A stretch of 47,835 nucleotides of DNA from an uncultured Bacteroides sp. Lineage in GTDB: Bacteria; Bacteroidota; Bacteroidia; Bacteroidales; Bacteroidaceae. This document shows positions 1 to 8,682 of the stretch, in pieces. The DNA lies in NCBI RefSeq assembly GCF_958445495.1, contig NZ_CAUCSQ010000035.1, forward strand, positions 1-47,835. The letters run 5' to 3'. The position numbers and the translations under genes are program-made. Below the pieces are notes generated by a model. It had not been told where the DNA came from. It saw only the letters and a program-made list of their open reading frames with translations, and searched no databases. Each line of letters opens with the position of its first letter. Position 1 is the first letter of the stretch.

Positions 1-27
1 TGATTTACAGAATAAAAAACTATATTT

Positions 28-1398
28 TTAGGATAATGCTGGGGTTTGGATAATTTTCCTTAATAAAGCCTCGTTATAACTTTGTAATACGGTCAGGTAA
101 CTGCGTTCGGTAAAATTGATGCTGCGTTCTTTTTGTTTGATGGTAGTGCCTACGGGAGCGAAAAATACATAACGGCTGTTCAGTTCACGCCGGGCATTTT
201 GTACGATTTGCAGCTCGGCTTTGGCCTTTTCAAACAACAATGTCTGTTCCAGCCATTGGTCGATGATGCTGGTCCGTGACGCCCCTTCTTTGGTATATTT
301 GTGGCCCACATAAGAAGTCGTCAATTCATTCAGCTCTTGTTTAAGTTCGTTTAACCGCCTTTTGTCTCCTTCTACGGACAAATCGGCTTTATCTTTCGAA
401 TCGCTCATTGCTTCGATTTCCGAAATTTTCCCGGTAATGCTGGAAGCCTCCCGCAACTTGTCTACGAATTCAATGTTTTTCAGTACTTGTTTGGCATTGC
501 TGTCCATGTGTCTTTCCAGTTCTTCAAGCATGGATTTAGTACTGTTGTATGCAAAGAGGGCGTCTTGTTCTCTCAGCTCGTATTCTTTATTGATAGCGGC
601 TATTTCTTTTGTTTCGTCCAGATAATTGATAATGCGTTTCTCTACATTGTATTTCGTCAGGTCCTCTTCTTCGGAATTGAGCTTTTTGCCGATGCGTTTC
701 AACTCTTCCTCGAAATATTTAATCACCTTATCCGTTTCCCCGTAACGGATGCGGCGATATTCCTCTACAAATTCCTCCATAAGGATACTCACGGTATTGT
801 AGGCAATGCCGGGGTCGCCGGATGTGTAGCTGATATCCAGCAAATCGCTGGTCAGGCGACGCTGCACTTTGATGTTTTTCAAGGCGTTGTAACTATAAAA
901 AGGATGGTTGTAGTAAAACATCTCATAAATGTAGTTACCCTTTTTCGGACGCATATACGCTTCCAGGTTAGCCATTGTTTTATCTTCGCTCGACTTGTCG
1001 ATAAGTTTCAGTATTTCCGGGCCGTTCGGGCTGTTCTTCAAATGATTGTAAGTGTAATTATAGCTGGAAGAAGTAATTCCCTCATTTTCCGTTTCCGGAT
1101 TTCCCAGAATCAGTACACGTGAAAACAGCCGCAAGAACACCCTTTTCAATGTGCTTTCGGCCTGCATGATGCTTATCAGGTTGTCCATCGAATTCTGCAC
1201 GGTAGCCCAGTCGGTACGTTTGTCGCTCTCCAGGTTATATCCCGAAGCGACTCCCGTATATAAAGTCGCTTTCACGTCGTATCCCCCTTGCATGTGTCTG
1301 GTAAAATAGAAAACCAATAATGTAAAGACGGAGGTCCCCACCAATATCGTCCAACGGTGATGAAATAAGGTCCGTATGATGGAAATGATAAAGTTCAT
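28..1398 (-). CDS. Wzz/GumC-like polysaccharide chain-length protein, apparently short at the C-terminus
   Basis: Likely inner-membrane protein of the Wzz/polysaccharide co-polymerase type, which sets chain length or couples export of surface polysaccharide. It has a cytoplasmic N-terminus, one hydrophobic segment (WTILVGTSVFTLLVFYF), and then a long charged, coiled-coil-rich periplasmic region. Family members normally end with a second membrane segment after the coiled coil; here the frame stops soon after SYLTVLQSYNEALL, so that segment is missing. I place the start at the internal ATG (MNFIISIIRT), 13 nt after the upstream stop. An ATG 51 nt earlier (1449) would overlap the upstream gene by 38 nt. 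It follows the TolC-like gene in the same direction, so the two are probably co-transcribed. The family call is fairly safe; whether the protein is complete is not. Confidence 0.72.
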   Translation of the reverse strand: MNFIISIIRTLFHHRWTILVGTSVFTLLVFYFTRHMQGGYDVKATLYTGVASGYNLESDKRTDWATVQNSMDNLISIMQAESTLKRVFLRLFSRVLILGNPETENEGITSSSYNYTYNHLKNSPNGPEILKLIDKSSEDKTMANLEAYMRPKKGNYIYEMFYYNHPFYSYNALKNIKVQRRLTSDLLDISYTSGDPGIAYNTVSILMEEFVEEYRRIRYGETDKVIKYFEEELKRIGKKLNSEEEDLTKYNVEKRIINYLDETKEIAAINKEYELREQDALFAYNSTKSMLEELERHMDSNAKQVLKNIEFVDKLREASSITGKISEIEAMSDSKDKADLSVEGDKRRLNELKQELNELTTSYVGHKYTKEGASRTSIIDQWLEQTLLFEKAKAELQIVQNARRELNSRYVFFAPVGTTIKQKERSINFTERSYLTVLQSYNEALLRKIIQTPALS

Positions 1399-1411
1399 AA
1401 ATTCGGGTCTT

Positions 1412-2158
1412 TTATTTTCGTATGATTGGTGTGCGTGAGATGACTTCAAGTATCATCAGGCTTTTTGCCAGTTCGAATTTGCTTTTTTCGTATGCTTCGC
1501 GGGCTGCAGACTGCCTTTCTTTGTCAACTGCCAGTTCTGTGGATTCAATCGTCCCGTTGGTAAAGTTTTTTTCGGATATTTCATATTGTACGTTGGCAAG
1601 TACCAGGCTTTCACTTCTCATTTGAAGGATTTTTATCTGTGAAGTGACCGTTGCATACATTTCGATAATGTTTTTCTTAATCTCGTCGTATTTGATTTCC
1701 CGTTCCAGTTCCGCACTTCTCAATGTGAGTTTCTGCCGGTTGACACGTCCTTTGAGGTCAAATAAATCATTTAAGGGGATACTTATGCCCGCCCCTACCG
1801 TATAACCGTTTTGCGCTTGTGTGGAATAAGTCAGGTAGGGAGGGATTGCTACGTCCGTGTAGGTGGATTCATTGCCGAACATGCCGTATTGGTAACTTCC
1901 TCTCAGGCTGAAAAAGCCGAGAAACGCCCATCTTTCTTTTTGCAGTAATTTGCGCTCTATCGCCGCTTTCACATCCGCCATTTCATAAATAGGGCTGTTT
2001 TTGGCATTCTCGAACAGAACGGACAAGGGGGGAAGATTTATTTTGCTGTAATCTTCATCGTTCAACTGCGAGTAGTCGCTGAATTCTTGTGCGGCCACGC
2101 GCGCGGCAGAGGTGAATAAAAAGAATAATCCCCACAAAAGGTATATATATTGCTTCAT
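1412..2158 (-). CDS. TolC-like outer membrane efflux-family protein (short)
   Basis: The protein has an N-terminal signal peptide (MKQYIYLLWGLFFLFTSAARVAAQ) followed by a region that looks like one half of a TolC-type channel: helical stretches rich in Glu, Lys and Gln, and a beta segment with SLRGSYQYG and GAGISIPLNDLFDL, the latter a common outer-membrane-factor pattern. At 248 residues it is about half the usual TolC length, so it may be a half-length outer membrane factor used in polysaccharide export with the adjacent Wzz-like protein. It is the first gene of a two-gene unit; a -7 box lies about 40 nt upstream. The family assignment rests on pattern recognition. Confidence 0.7.
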   Translation of the reverse strand: MKQYIYLLWGLFFLFTSAARVAAQEFSDYSQLNDEDYSKINLPPLSVLFENAKNSPIYEMADVKAAIERKLLQKERWAFLGFFSLRGSYQYGMFGNESTYTDVAIPPYLTYSTQAQNGYTVGAGISIPLNDLFDLKGRVNRQKLTLRSAELEREIKYDEIKKNIIEMYATVTSQIKILQMRSESLVLANVQYEISEKNFTNGTIESTELAVDKERQSAAREAYEKSKFELAKSLMILEVISRTPIIRK

Positions 2159-2198
2159 AAAATAATCATATTATTTGCTCTTGCTGTGTTATACCTTG

Positions 2199-2206
2199 CA
2201 AATATA
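2199..2206 (-). promoter_or_regulatory. -7 promoter box for the TolC-like/Wzz-like pair
   Basis: Read on the minus strand this is TATATTTG, a full match to the Bacteroides sigma-ABfr -7 consensus TAnnTTTG. It lies about 40 nt upstream of the TolC-like start codon. The 172-bp gap to the next gene shows nothing else I can name. Confidence 0.6.
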
Positions 2207-2330
2207 AGGATTAATTTTATTTATAAGCAGTCTTTCATTATCTATTTTGTAATCTTTCTTGTTTATCGTGTGCAAATTGTTGATTAAAATGTATGCGGAC
2301 TATTCATTGGTCCGCATGTGCGGAGGTTGG

Positions 2331-3587
2331 TCAGAAAGCCTCCGTCATATTGAAATAAAACAAATTCTGTTTGTTTACCATGTTTCTGCCGTAATCGAAA
2401 CGGACATTCATACGGGGCTGGACTTCAATGCGTAAACCGAGTCCGATGTTGGGAAGCACGCCTTCTATTTTTCCCGGAGTAGGTCCCATGAATCCGCAGC
2501 CTCCCCACGCCACATAACCTATATGGTTCAGCATTTTCTTTATCCACGTGCTTTTGTCCGTATTTATCATCTGCCGGTATTCGGCCATCATTACGTGGGA
2601 AGACTTGTCGCGATATTGCCCCATGTAATACCCTCGAAGGTCGAAAGGAGTTCCGCTAAGCGCATATTTCGTCAGAGGAACATCGCCGAATACGTTTTTG
2701 GTCTGTACCGTCCAGGCGATGACCTTCCGGTTTCCGACCGTTTTATATTGCCGGTAGTCCATTTCCAGGCGGTAGAAATTATCATCGCCTCCGAAAGCTT
2801 TGCTGTACATCATTCCGCGGAAGTCCAAGTACGTCCCCCGATAAGCGTTTGCAGGTACGTCACGTGTATCGAATGTCAATAAGAATCCGAGTCCCGAACT
2901 GAAATTCGTGTATCCGTGTTCCGTCCCTCCTGCTGCGATGTATGAGGGCTGGTTCACCATTCCGGCTGCCGGTTTAGTGATTTTATCGTAATTCAAGTCA
3001 ATCTGCGGACCCGCGAAGAAGTTGCTTTTTCCCAATCGGAACAAAAACCACGGATTCACTTGAATGCCGCTGTAACGGTATTCGCTCGTATTTTCTCCGC
3101 GTTCATAATCTTTATTGGTACTGTATCCGATGCCGTAAAAGTTCTCTATTGTATTCTTATAAGAAAAAGTGCCGAAGATTCGGAAACGGTCACCTTTGAA
3201 GAAGAGCTGCGGTTTCGCCATCAGGTTCAATCCGCCTTCAAACATCAGGGCGATTGCCATCGGGACTATCGAGCGCCGTTGGGTCGTATCGCTGGGATTC
3301 ATCCGGAATGTCAGCAGCGCGCTCCCGCCCACTAGTACGCCGAAATCCGGCGTGTAACTGGGCCCTCCCAATATGTTGTAATGGAGGTTTCTCTGGGCTA
3401 CACGCCGGCGCCGCAGTTCCCGTTTGGAAAGGGGAGGGGCGCTGTCCGTCGAAACGGTCTCGCCGGTAAGGGCCGGAGGTGTGGAACCTTGCACTTCATC
3501 ATTCTTTACTGTTGTGCTGTCTGTTTGGGCTAATGTGACGCTGACCGGCAGAAATGCCAACCATATACCTATTATATATTTCTTCAT
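2331..3587 (-). CDS. BamA/TamA-family outer membrane beta-barrel protein
   Basis: A 418-aa protein with a signal peptide (MKKYIIGIWLAFLPVSVTLAQ), a low-complexity linker with a basic KRELRRRR stretch, and then a 16-strand-like barrel domain resembling the Omp85 surface-antigen domain. Typical strands are visible (GLGFLLTFDTRDVPANAYRG, YALSGTPFDLRGYYMGQYRD, NIGLGLRIEVQPRMNVRFDYG), and the chain ends in an aromatic residue (MTEAF), as barrel substrates of the BAM machine do. There are no POTRA repeats, so it is probably not the essential BamA but an accessory barrel common in Bacteroides. It is transcribed away from the C1 peptidase gene. A weaker box (TTTCTTTG) lies upstream of its start. Confidence 0.75.
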   Translation of the reverse strand: MKKYIIGIWLAFLPVSVTLAQTDSTTVKNDEVQGSTPPALTGETVSTDSAPPLSKRELRRRRVAQRNLHYNILGGPSYTPDFGVLVGGSALLTFRMNPSDTTQRRSIVPMAIALMFEGGLNLMAKPQLFFKGDRFRIFGTFSYKNTIENFYGIGYSTNKDYERGENTSEYRYSGIQVNPWFLFRLGKSNFFAGPQIDLNYDKITKPAAGMVNQPSYIAAGGTEHGYTNFSSGLGFLLTFDTRDVPANAYRGTYLDFRGMMYSKAFGGDDNFYRLEMDYRQYKTVGNRKVIAWTVQTKNVFGDVPLTKYALSGTPFDLRGYYMGQYRDKSSHVMMAEYRQMINTDKSTWIKKMLNHIGYVAWGGCGFMGPTPGKIEGVLPNIGLGLRIEVQPRMNVRFDYGRNMVNKQNLFYFNMTEAF

Positions 3588-3675
3588 ATTTTTTCTTGGG
3601 AATCCGGGTGCAAAGAAAACGCTTTTATTTCAATTAGTTTTCATCTTCATAGATAATAAATCTAAAAAAGAATCG

Positions 3676-3683
3676 TATTTTTG
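3676..3683 (+). promoter_or_regulatory. -7 promoter box for the C1 peptidase gene
   Basis: TATTTTTG matches TAnnTTTG. Transcription would start near 3690, giving an untranslated leader of about 100 nt that contains the paired region at 3713-3765. Confidence 0.55.
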
Positions 3684-3712
3684 CAAAGGATATATGTAAA
3701 ATCAATTTGCCT

Positions 3713-3765
3713 GTATGCCGATATGCGGGCTGGCGGCCGTGGATAGGCGCATCGTGTTGGCATAC
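3713..3765 (+). promoter_or_regulatory. Structured 5' leader of the C1 peptidase gene
   Basis: GTATGCC (3713-3719) pairs with GGCATAC (3759-3765). Inside it, GAT-AT-GCG (3720-3727) pairs with CGCATC (3748-3753) with a 2-nt bulge, leaving a GC-rich apical loop that can form a further GGC/GCC pair. It ends 26 nt before the start codon. It does not match any riboswitch class I know. It could be a regulatory leader or simply a stabilising structure. Confidence 0.4.
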
Positions 3766-3791
3766 CGCAAAATAATTTAAACGAATTGCTA

Positions 3792-5195
3792 ATGATGAAT
3801 AGACGAATTTTATCAGTTTTTGTTTGCTGTGCCCTTTGCTGTTATGCACAGGCGCAAGATACGAACGGCGGCATCAGCGAAGCCATGTTGCAACAGATTA
3901 AACAAAGTTACCGGAACACTCCCGCCGATAAGGCCATCCGCAACGCCATCGGCAACAATGACATCCGCAAGCTGGCTTTGAACCAGGATAATTTGAAAGG
4001 AATGGATACCCACTTCTCCGTGAAAGTGAATTCCAAAGGCATTACCGACCAGAAATCTTCCGGCCGTTGTTGGCTTTTCACGGGGCTGAACGTCATGCGT
4101 GCCAAAGCTATCGGCAAATATGACCTGGGAGCTTTTGAATTCTCCCAGACCTATCCTTTCTTTTTCGACCAGTTGGAAAAGGCCAACCTTTTTCTGCAGG
4201 GAGTCATCGATACCAGTGATAAGCCGATGGATGACAAGATGGTGGAATGGCTTTTCCGCAACCCTTTGAGTGACGGCGGAACTTTTACCGGCGTTGCCGA
4301 TATTGTAAGTAAATACGGGCTTGTCCCCAAAGACGTCATGCCTGAGACCAACAGCAGCGAGAACACCTCCCGCATGGCAAGCCTGATAACCTTGAAGCTT
4401 CGTGAACAAGGGCTTCAACTTCGTGACCTGGCAGCCAAAGGGGCGAAATCGACGGTGCTGGAAAAAAAGAAAACGGAAATGCTGTCAACCGTCTACCGCA
4501 TGCTTGTTTTGAATTTAGGTGTGCCTCCCATGGAATTTACCTGGACGCAATACAACGCCAAAGGCGAACCGGTGTCTACCGAGACATATACGCCGCTTTC
4601 CTTTTTGAAGAAATATGGCGATGAAAACCTGATTGGCAACTATGTGATGCTGATGAATGACCCCAGCCGTGAATATTACAAATGTTATGAAATCGATTAT
4701 GACCGCCACCGTTACGACGGTAAAAACTGGACTTACGTCAACCTTCCCGTGGAGGATATCAAAGAAATGGCTATCGCTTCCCTGAAAGACAGTACCATGA
4801 TGTACTTCTCTTGCGATGTGGGTAAGTTCCTGGATTCCGGACGAGGACTGCTCGACGTTAAAAACTATGATTACGAATCTTTGATGGGCACGACTTTCGG
4901 CATGGACAAAAAACAGCGTGTCCGGAGTTTTGCCAGCGGTTCCAGCCATGCGATGACTTTAATGGCCGTAGATATCGATAAAAACGGAAATCCGACCAAA
5001 TGGATGGTCGAAAATAGCTGGGGGCCTTCAGCCGGGTACCGGGGATATCTTATCATGACTGACGAATGGTTTGACGAGTATATGTTCCGCCTTGTGATAG
5101 ATACCAAATACGCCACTGCGAAGACGCTTGAAATATTAAAACAAAAACCGGTCCGGCTTCCTGCATGGGACCCGATGTTTGCAGGAGAAGAGTGA
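3792..5195 (+). CDS. Secreted C1-family cysteine aminopeptidase (bleomycin hydrolase/PepC type)
   Basis: A papain-fold cysteine peptidase of the bleomycin hydrolase/aminopeptidase C family, which trims amino-terminal residues from peptides. The triad is visible: Cys93 in SSGRCWLFTGLN, His386 in SGSSHAMTLMAVD and Asn408 in WMVENSWG. The 467-residue length fits the family. Unlike the cytoplasmic PepC of Firmicutes it begins with a signal peptide (MMNRRILSVFVCCALCCYAQAQ), so it probably acts in the periplasm or outside the cell. The start is the ATG at 3792; an upstream TTG adds only two residues. The gene stands alone between a promoter with a structured leader and a strong terminator. Confidence 0.93.
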   Translation: MMNRRILSVFVCCALCCYAQAQDTNGGISEAMLQQIKQSYRNTPADKAIRNAIGNNDIRKLALNQDNLKGMDTHFSVKVNSKGITDQKSSGRCWLFTGLNVMRAKAIGKYDLGAFEFSQTYPFFFDQLEKANLFLQGVIDTSDKPMDDKMVEWLFRNPLSDGGTFTGVADIVSKYGLVPKDVMPETNSSENTSRMASLITLKLREQGLQLRDLAAKGAKSTVLEKKKTEMLSTVYRMLVLNLGVPPMEFTWTQYNAKGEPVSTETYTPLSFLKKYGDENLIGNYVMLMNDPSREYYKCYEIDYDRHRYDGKNWTYVNLPVEDIKEMAIASLKDSTMMYFSCDVGKFLDSGRGLLDVKNYDYESLMGTTFGMDKKQRVRSFASGSSHAMTLMAVDIDKNGNPTKWMVENSWGPSAGYRGYLIMTDEWFDEYMFRLVIDTKYATAKTLEILKQKPVRLPAWDPMFAGEE

Positions 5196-5285
5196 TTTCC
5201 TCTTTACGGAAGGCCGGAAAGCCTGTGGCATCTTGATTAAAAACGGTGTTTTCAGGCAAAAGAAAGAGGTATGTGTACGAGCACA

Positions 5286-5326
5286 AAAGGAATTACGGAT
5301 ATTTTTCCGTAATTCCTTTCTTTTTT
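5286..5326 (+). terminator. Rho-independent terminator after the C1 peptidase gene
   Basis: A perfect 14-bp stem, AAAGGAATTACGGA (5286-5299) with TCCGTAATTCCTTT (5306-5319), a 6-nt loop TATTTT, then C and six T. It lies about 90 nt past the stop codon and separates this gene from the nqr operon. Confidence 0.9.
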
Positions 5327-5351
5327 CCTCCCGAATCCCAATCTTATTTAT

Positions 5352-5359
5352 TACTTTTG
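5352..5359 (+). promoter_or_regulatory. -7 promoter box of the nqr operon
   Basis: TACTTTTG matches TAnnTTTG exactly and lies 33 nt before the nqrA ATG, just after the upstream terminator. A T-rich stretch is at the -33 position. This is probably the single main promoter for nqrABCDEF. Confidence 0.7.
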
Positions 5360-5392
5360 CGGCAAATTTATGAAACCATTATTTTATATAGC

Positions 5393-6742
5393 ATGGCAAA
5401 TGTAATAAAGTTACGTAAAGGCCTTGACATAAACCTGAAAGGTAAAGCTGCTGAAACGTACGCGACAGTGAAAGAGCCGGGATTTTACGCACTCGTACCC
5501 GACGATTTTCCTGGAGTGATGCCGAAAGTAGTTGTAAAGGAACAGGAGTATGTGATGGCAGGTGGACCCTTGTTCATCGACAAGTATCATCCTGAAGTGA
5601 AATTTGTTTCGCCCGTGAGTGGCGTGGTGACGAGTGTGGAACGTGGTGCTCGCCGCAAGGTGTTGAACATCGTAGTGGAAGCTGCTGCAGAACAGGACTA
5701 CGAAGAGTTTGGAAAGAAAAATGTTGCCTCAATGGATGCTGATGCCGTAAAGACCGCTTTGCTGGAAGCCGGTCTGTTCGCATTTATCAGACAACGTCCT
5801 TACGACATCATCGCCAATCCGACGGTAACGCCGAAAGGCATCTTCGTATCGGCATTCGATTCCAATCCGCTGGCTCCCGACTTTGAGTTTGTCCTGAAAG
5901 GAGAGGAAGCGAACTTCCAGACCGGGCTTGACGCTCTTGCCAAGATGGCGAAAACGTATCTGAGCATCAGCGTGAACCAGAAAGCCGCTGCCTTGACACA
6001 GGCAAAGAACGTTACGGTCACGGCGTTTGACGGACCCAACCCGGCGGGTAACGTAGGCGTCCAAATCAATCACATCAGTCCTATTTCCAAAGGCGAAACC
6101 GTGTGGACAATCGATGCGCAGGCAGTAATCTTCATCGGCCGTCTGTTCAATACCGGCCGTGTGGATTTTACCCGGACGGTGGCGGTGACAGGTTCCGAAG
6201 TGTTGAAACCTGCATATTGCAAACTGCGGGTAGGAGCTTTATTGACCAACGTATTCGCCGGAAACGTAACCAAAGGCAGAGATTTGCGCTATATCAGCGG
6301 CAACGTGCTGACGGGAAAGAAAGTTTCCCCGAATGGGTTCCTGGGCGCTTTCCATAGCCAACTGACCGTTATTCCTGAAGGAGACGATATCCACGAGATG
6401 CTGGGATGGATAATGCCGCGTTTCAACCAGTTCAGTGCCAACCATTCCTATTTCAGTTGGCTGATGGGGAAAAAGGAATATACGTTGGATGCCCGCATCA
6501 AGGGTGGCGAGCGCCACATGATTATGTCGGGAGAATATGACAAAGTATTCCCGATGGACATCCTGCCCGAATATCTGATAAAGGCTATTATCGCCGGTGA
6601 CATCGACCGTATGGAAGCGCTTGGCATCTATGAAGTGGCTCCGGAGGATTTCGCTCTCTGCGAATTTGTCTGTTCTTCGAAAATGGAACTGCAACGCATT
6701 GTCCGTGCCGGGCTTGATATGCTCCGTGCCGAAATGTCATAA
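5393..6742 (+). CDS. nqrA: Na+-translocating NADH:quinone reductase subunit A
   Basis: Peripheral cytoplasmic subunit of the Na+-NQR complex, which oxidises NADH, reduces quinone and pumps Na+. The start is MANVIKLRKGLDINLKGKA, the usual NqrA N-terminus. The open frame extends 49 codons upstream, but that part runs through the promoter and terminator and is not coding. It contains the glycine-rich segment GPLFIDKYHPEVKFVSPVSG and the later GRLFNTGRVDFTRTVAVTGSEV region typical of NqrA. Its 449 residues match the family. It is the first gene of the operon, 56 nt before nqrB. Confidence 0.97.
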   Translation: MANVIKLRKGLDINLKGKAAETYATVKEPGFYALVPDDFPGVMPKVVVKEQEYVMAGGPLFIDKYHPEVKFVSPVSGVVTSVERGARRKVLNIVVEAAAEQDYEEFGKKNVASMDADAVKTALLEAGLFAFIRQRPYDIIANPTVTPKGIFVSAFDSNPLAPDFEFVLKGEEANFQTGLDALAKMAKTYLSISVNQKAAALTQAKNVTVTAFDGPNPAGNVGVQINHISPISKGETVWTIDAQAVIFIGRLFNTGRVDFTRTVAVTGSEVLKPAYCKLRVGALLTNVFAGNVTKGRDLRYISGNVLTGKKVSPNGFLGAFHSQLTVIPEGDDIHEMLGWIMPRFNQFSANHSYFSWLMGKKEYTLDARIKGGERHMIMSGEYDKVFPMDILPEYLIKAIIAGDIDRMEALGIYEVAPEDFALCEFVCSSKMELQRIVRAGLDMLRAEMS

Positions 6743-6798
6743 TCCCGTCTATTCACAGGCAAAAAGTAAAAAGTAAATCGTAAAATAGTAATATATTA

Positions 6799-7971
6799 AT
6801 GAAAGCGTTAAGAAATTATCTCGATAAGATAAAGCCAAACTTTGAAGAGGGCGGCAAATTCCACGCATTCCAGTCGGTGTTCGACGGCTTCGAAACATTC
6901 CTGTTTGTGCCCAACAAGACTGCGAAAACGGGAACGCACATACATGACGCAATCGATAGCAAACGCATCATGTCGATTGTGGTTATTGCGTTAGTGCCGG
7001 CGTTGTTGTTCGGTATGTACAACGTAGGTTACCAGCATTTCACCCATACGGGCGCTACAGGCAGCTTTTTTGAAATGTTCATCTACGGATTTCTGGCAGT
7101 ATTGCCTAAAATAATCGTTTCTTATGTAGTAGGTCTGGGGATTGAGTTCGTGGTAGCTCAATGGAAGAAGGAAGAGATACAGGAAGGATTCCTCGTGTCG
7201 GGTATCCTGATACCGATGATTGTTCCGGTAGACTGCCCGTTATGGATTCTTGCCGTAGCCACTGCATTTTCCGTAATCTTTGCGAAAGAGGTGTTCGGCG
7301 GTACGGGTATGAATATTTTCAATGTAGCGTTGATTACCCGTGCGTTTCTGTTTTTCGCTTATCCCACCAAGATGTCCGGCGACGCCGTTTGGGTATCGTC
7401 AGACAGTATCTTCGGCCTGGGACAGAGCGTAGACGGACTGACCGTTGCCACCCCGCTGGGAGAAGCCGCTACAACCGGCTCGGTTCCTGCATTCAGCATG
7501 GATATGGTGACAGGGCTCATTCCGGGTTCTATCGGTGAAACAAGCGTGATTGCTATCCTGATAGGTGCCGTTATCCTTTTGTGGACCGGTGTCGCAAGCT
7601 GGAAAACGATGGTTTCCGTATTTGTCGGCGGTGCATTCATGGCATGGGTGTTCAACTCCATCGGTATGGAAAATAATACAATGGCACAGATGCCCTGGTA
7701 CGAGCATCTTGTTCTGGGAGGTTTCTGTTTCGGCGCCGTATTTATGGCTACCGACCCTGTCACTTCCGCACGTACGGAAAAAGGCAAATATATTTTCGGA
7801 TTCCTTATCGGTGTGATGGCTATCGTTATCCGTGTGCTGAATCCCGGTTATCCCGAAGGTATGATGCTCGCTATCCTGTTAATGAACATCTTCGCACCGC
7901 TGATTGACTACTGTGTAGTGCAGGGCAACATCAGCCGTCGCGAAAAACGCGCTGTCAAGTCTAACCAATAA
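6799..7971 (+). CDS. nqrB: Na+-translocating NADH:quinone reductase subunit B
   Basis: Integral membrane subunit that carries a covalently bound FMN and takes part in the Na+ path. About ten hydrophobic segments are visible. The flavinylation site corresponds to Thr218 in DGLTVATPLG, the NqrB/RnfD-type attachment motif. The segments FLVSGILIPMIVPVDCPLW and AKEVFGGTGMNIFNVALITRAF are family hallmarks. The 390-residue length is normal for the family. It lies 14 nt before nqrC. Confidence 0.97.
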   Translation: MKALRNYLDKIKPNFEEGGKFHAFQSVFDGFETFLFVPNKTAKTGTHIHDAIDSKRIMSIVVIALVPALLFGMYNVGYQHFTHTGATGSFFEMFIYGFLAVLPKIIVSYVVGLGIEFVVAQWKKEEIQEGFLVSGILIPMIVPVDCPLWILAVATAFSVIFAKEVFGGTGMNIFNVALITRAFLFFAYPTKMSGDAVWVSSDSIFGLGQSVDGLTVATPLGEAATTGSVPAFSMDMVTGLIPGSIGETSVIAILIGAVILLWTGVASWKTMVSVFVGGAFMAWVFNSIGMENNTMAQMPWYEHLVLGGFCFGAVFMATDPVTSARTEKGKYIFGFLIGVMAIVIRVLNPGYPEGMMLAILLMNIFAPLIDYCVVQGNISRREKRAVKSNQ

Positions 7972-7985
7972 ATACCGAATGAAAA

Positions 7986-8660
7986 ATGAATACGAATAGT
8001 AATAGTTATACTATCATTTATGCTTCGGTAATGGTTGTTATCGTAGCATTTCTGCTGGCATTCGTTAGTTCTTCGCTGAAAGAGACGCAGAATAAGAATG
8101 TGCAGTTGGACACAAAGAAGCAGATTCTTGCCGCACTGAACATCAAGAACGTGGAAGATGCGGATGCGGAGTATAAGAAATATGTAAAAAGCGATATGCT
8201 GATGAACGCGGATGGCACGCTGTCTGAAAATACAGGCGATTTCGCTACCAACTATGAGAAAGAAGCGAAAGAGCAGCACCGCCTGCATGTTTTTGTATGT
8301 GAAGTGGACGGCCAGACCAAATATGTGGTTCCGGTTTACGGCGCCGGCCTTTGGGGAGCTATCTGGGGATACATCGCTCTGAATGAGGACAAAGATACCG
8401 TTTACGGTACTTATTTCTCGCATGCAAGCGAAACTCCGGGTCTGGGTGCTGAAATTGCGACGGACGCATTCCAACACGAATTTGTGGGTAAAAAGACACT
8501 GGAAAACGGTTCTGTAGCCTTGGGAGTCGTCAAACACGGTAAAGTGGAAAAACAGGACTACCAGGTAGACGGGATTTCCGGTGGTACGATTACTTCTGTC
8601 GGTGTGGATACCATGCTGAAAGAATGCCTGAAAAGTTACATAAGTTTTTTAACTAAATAA
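7986..8660 (+). CDS. nqrC: Na+-translocating NADH:quinone reductase subunit C
   Basis: Single-spanning subunit with a periplasmic FMN-binding domain. The N-terminal anchor (YTIIYASVMVVIVAFLLAFV) is followed by the soluble domain. The covalent FMN site is Thr201 in DGISGGTITSVG, the SGAT-type flavin transferase motif. The segment YGAGLWGAIWGYIAL and the HASETPGLGAEI motif are conserved in NqrC/RnfG. The chain is 224 residues and lies 22 nt before nqrD, with a purine-rich AAGGAGGAG stretch in front of the nqrD ATG. Confidence 0.96.
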   Translation: MNTNSNSYTIIYASVMVVIVAFLLAFVSSSLKETQNKNVQLDTKKQILAALNIKNVEDADAEYKKYVKSDMLMNADGTLSENTGDFATNYEKEAKEQHRLHVFVCEVDGQTKYVVPVYGAGLWGAIWGYIALNEDKDTVYGTYFSHASETPGLGAEIATDAFQHEFVGKKTLENGSVALGVVKHGKVEKQDYQVDGISGGTITSVGVDTMLKECLKSYISFLTK

Positions 8661-8682
8661 TTAAGGAGGAGAAAAAAAGAAT

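Noticed and set aside
3060..3699. Plus-strand ORFs opposite the BamA-like gene
   Set aside because: They are shadows of a clear signal-peptide and beta-barrel coding frame on the minus strand.
5246..5392. N-terminal extension of NqrA
   Set aside because: The extra 49 codons cross a perfect terminator hairpin and the promoter box, and the family starts at MANVIKLRKGLD.
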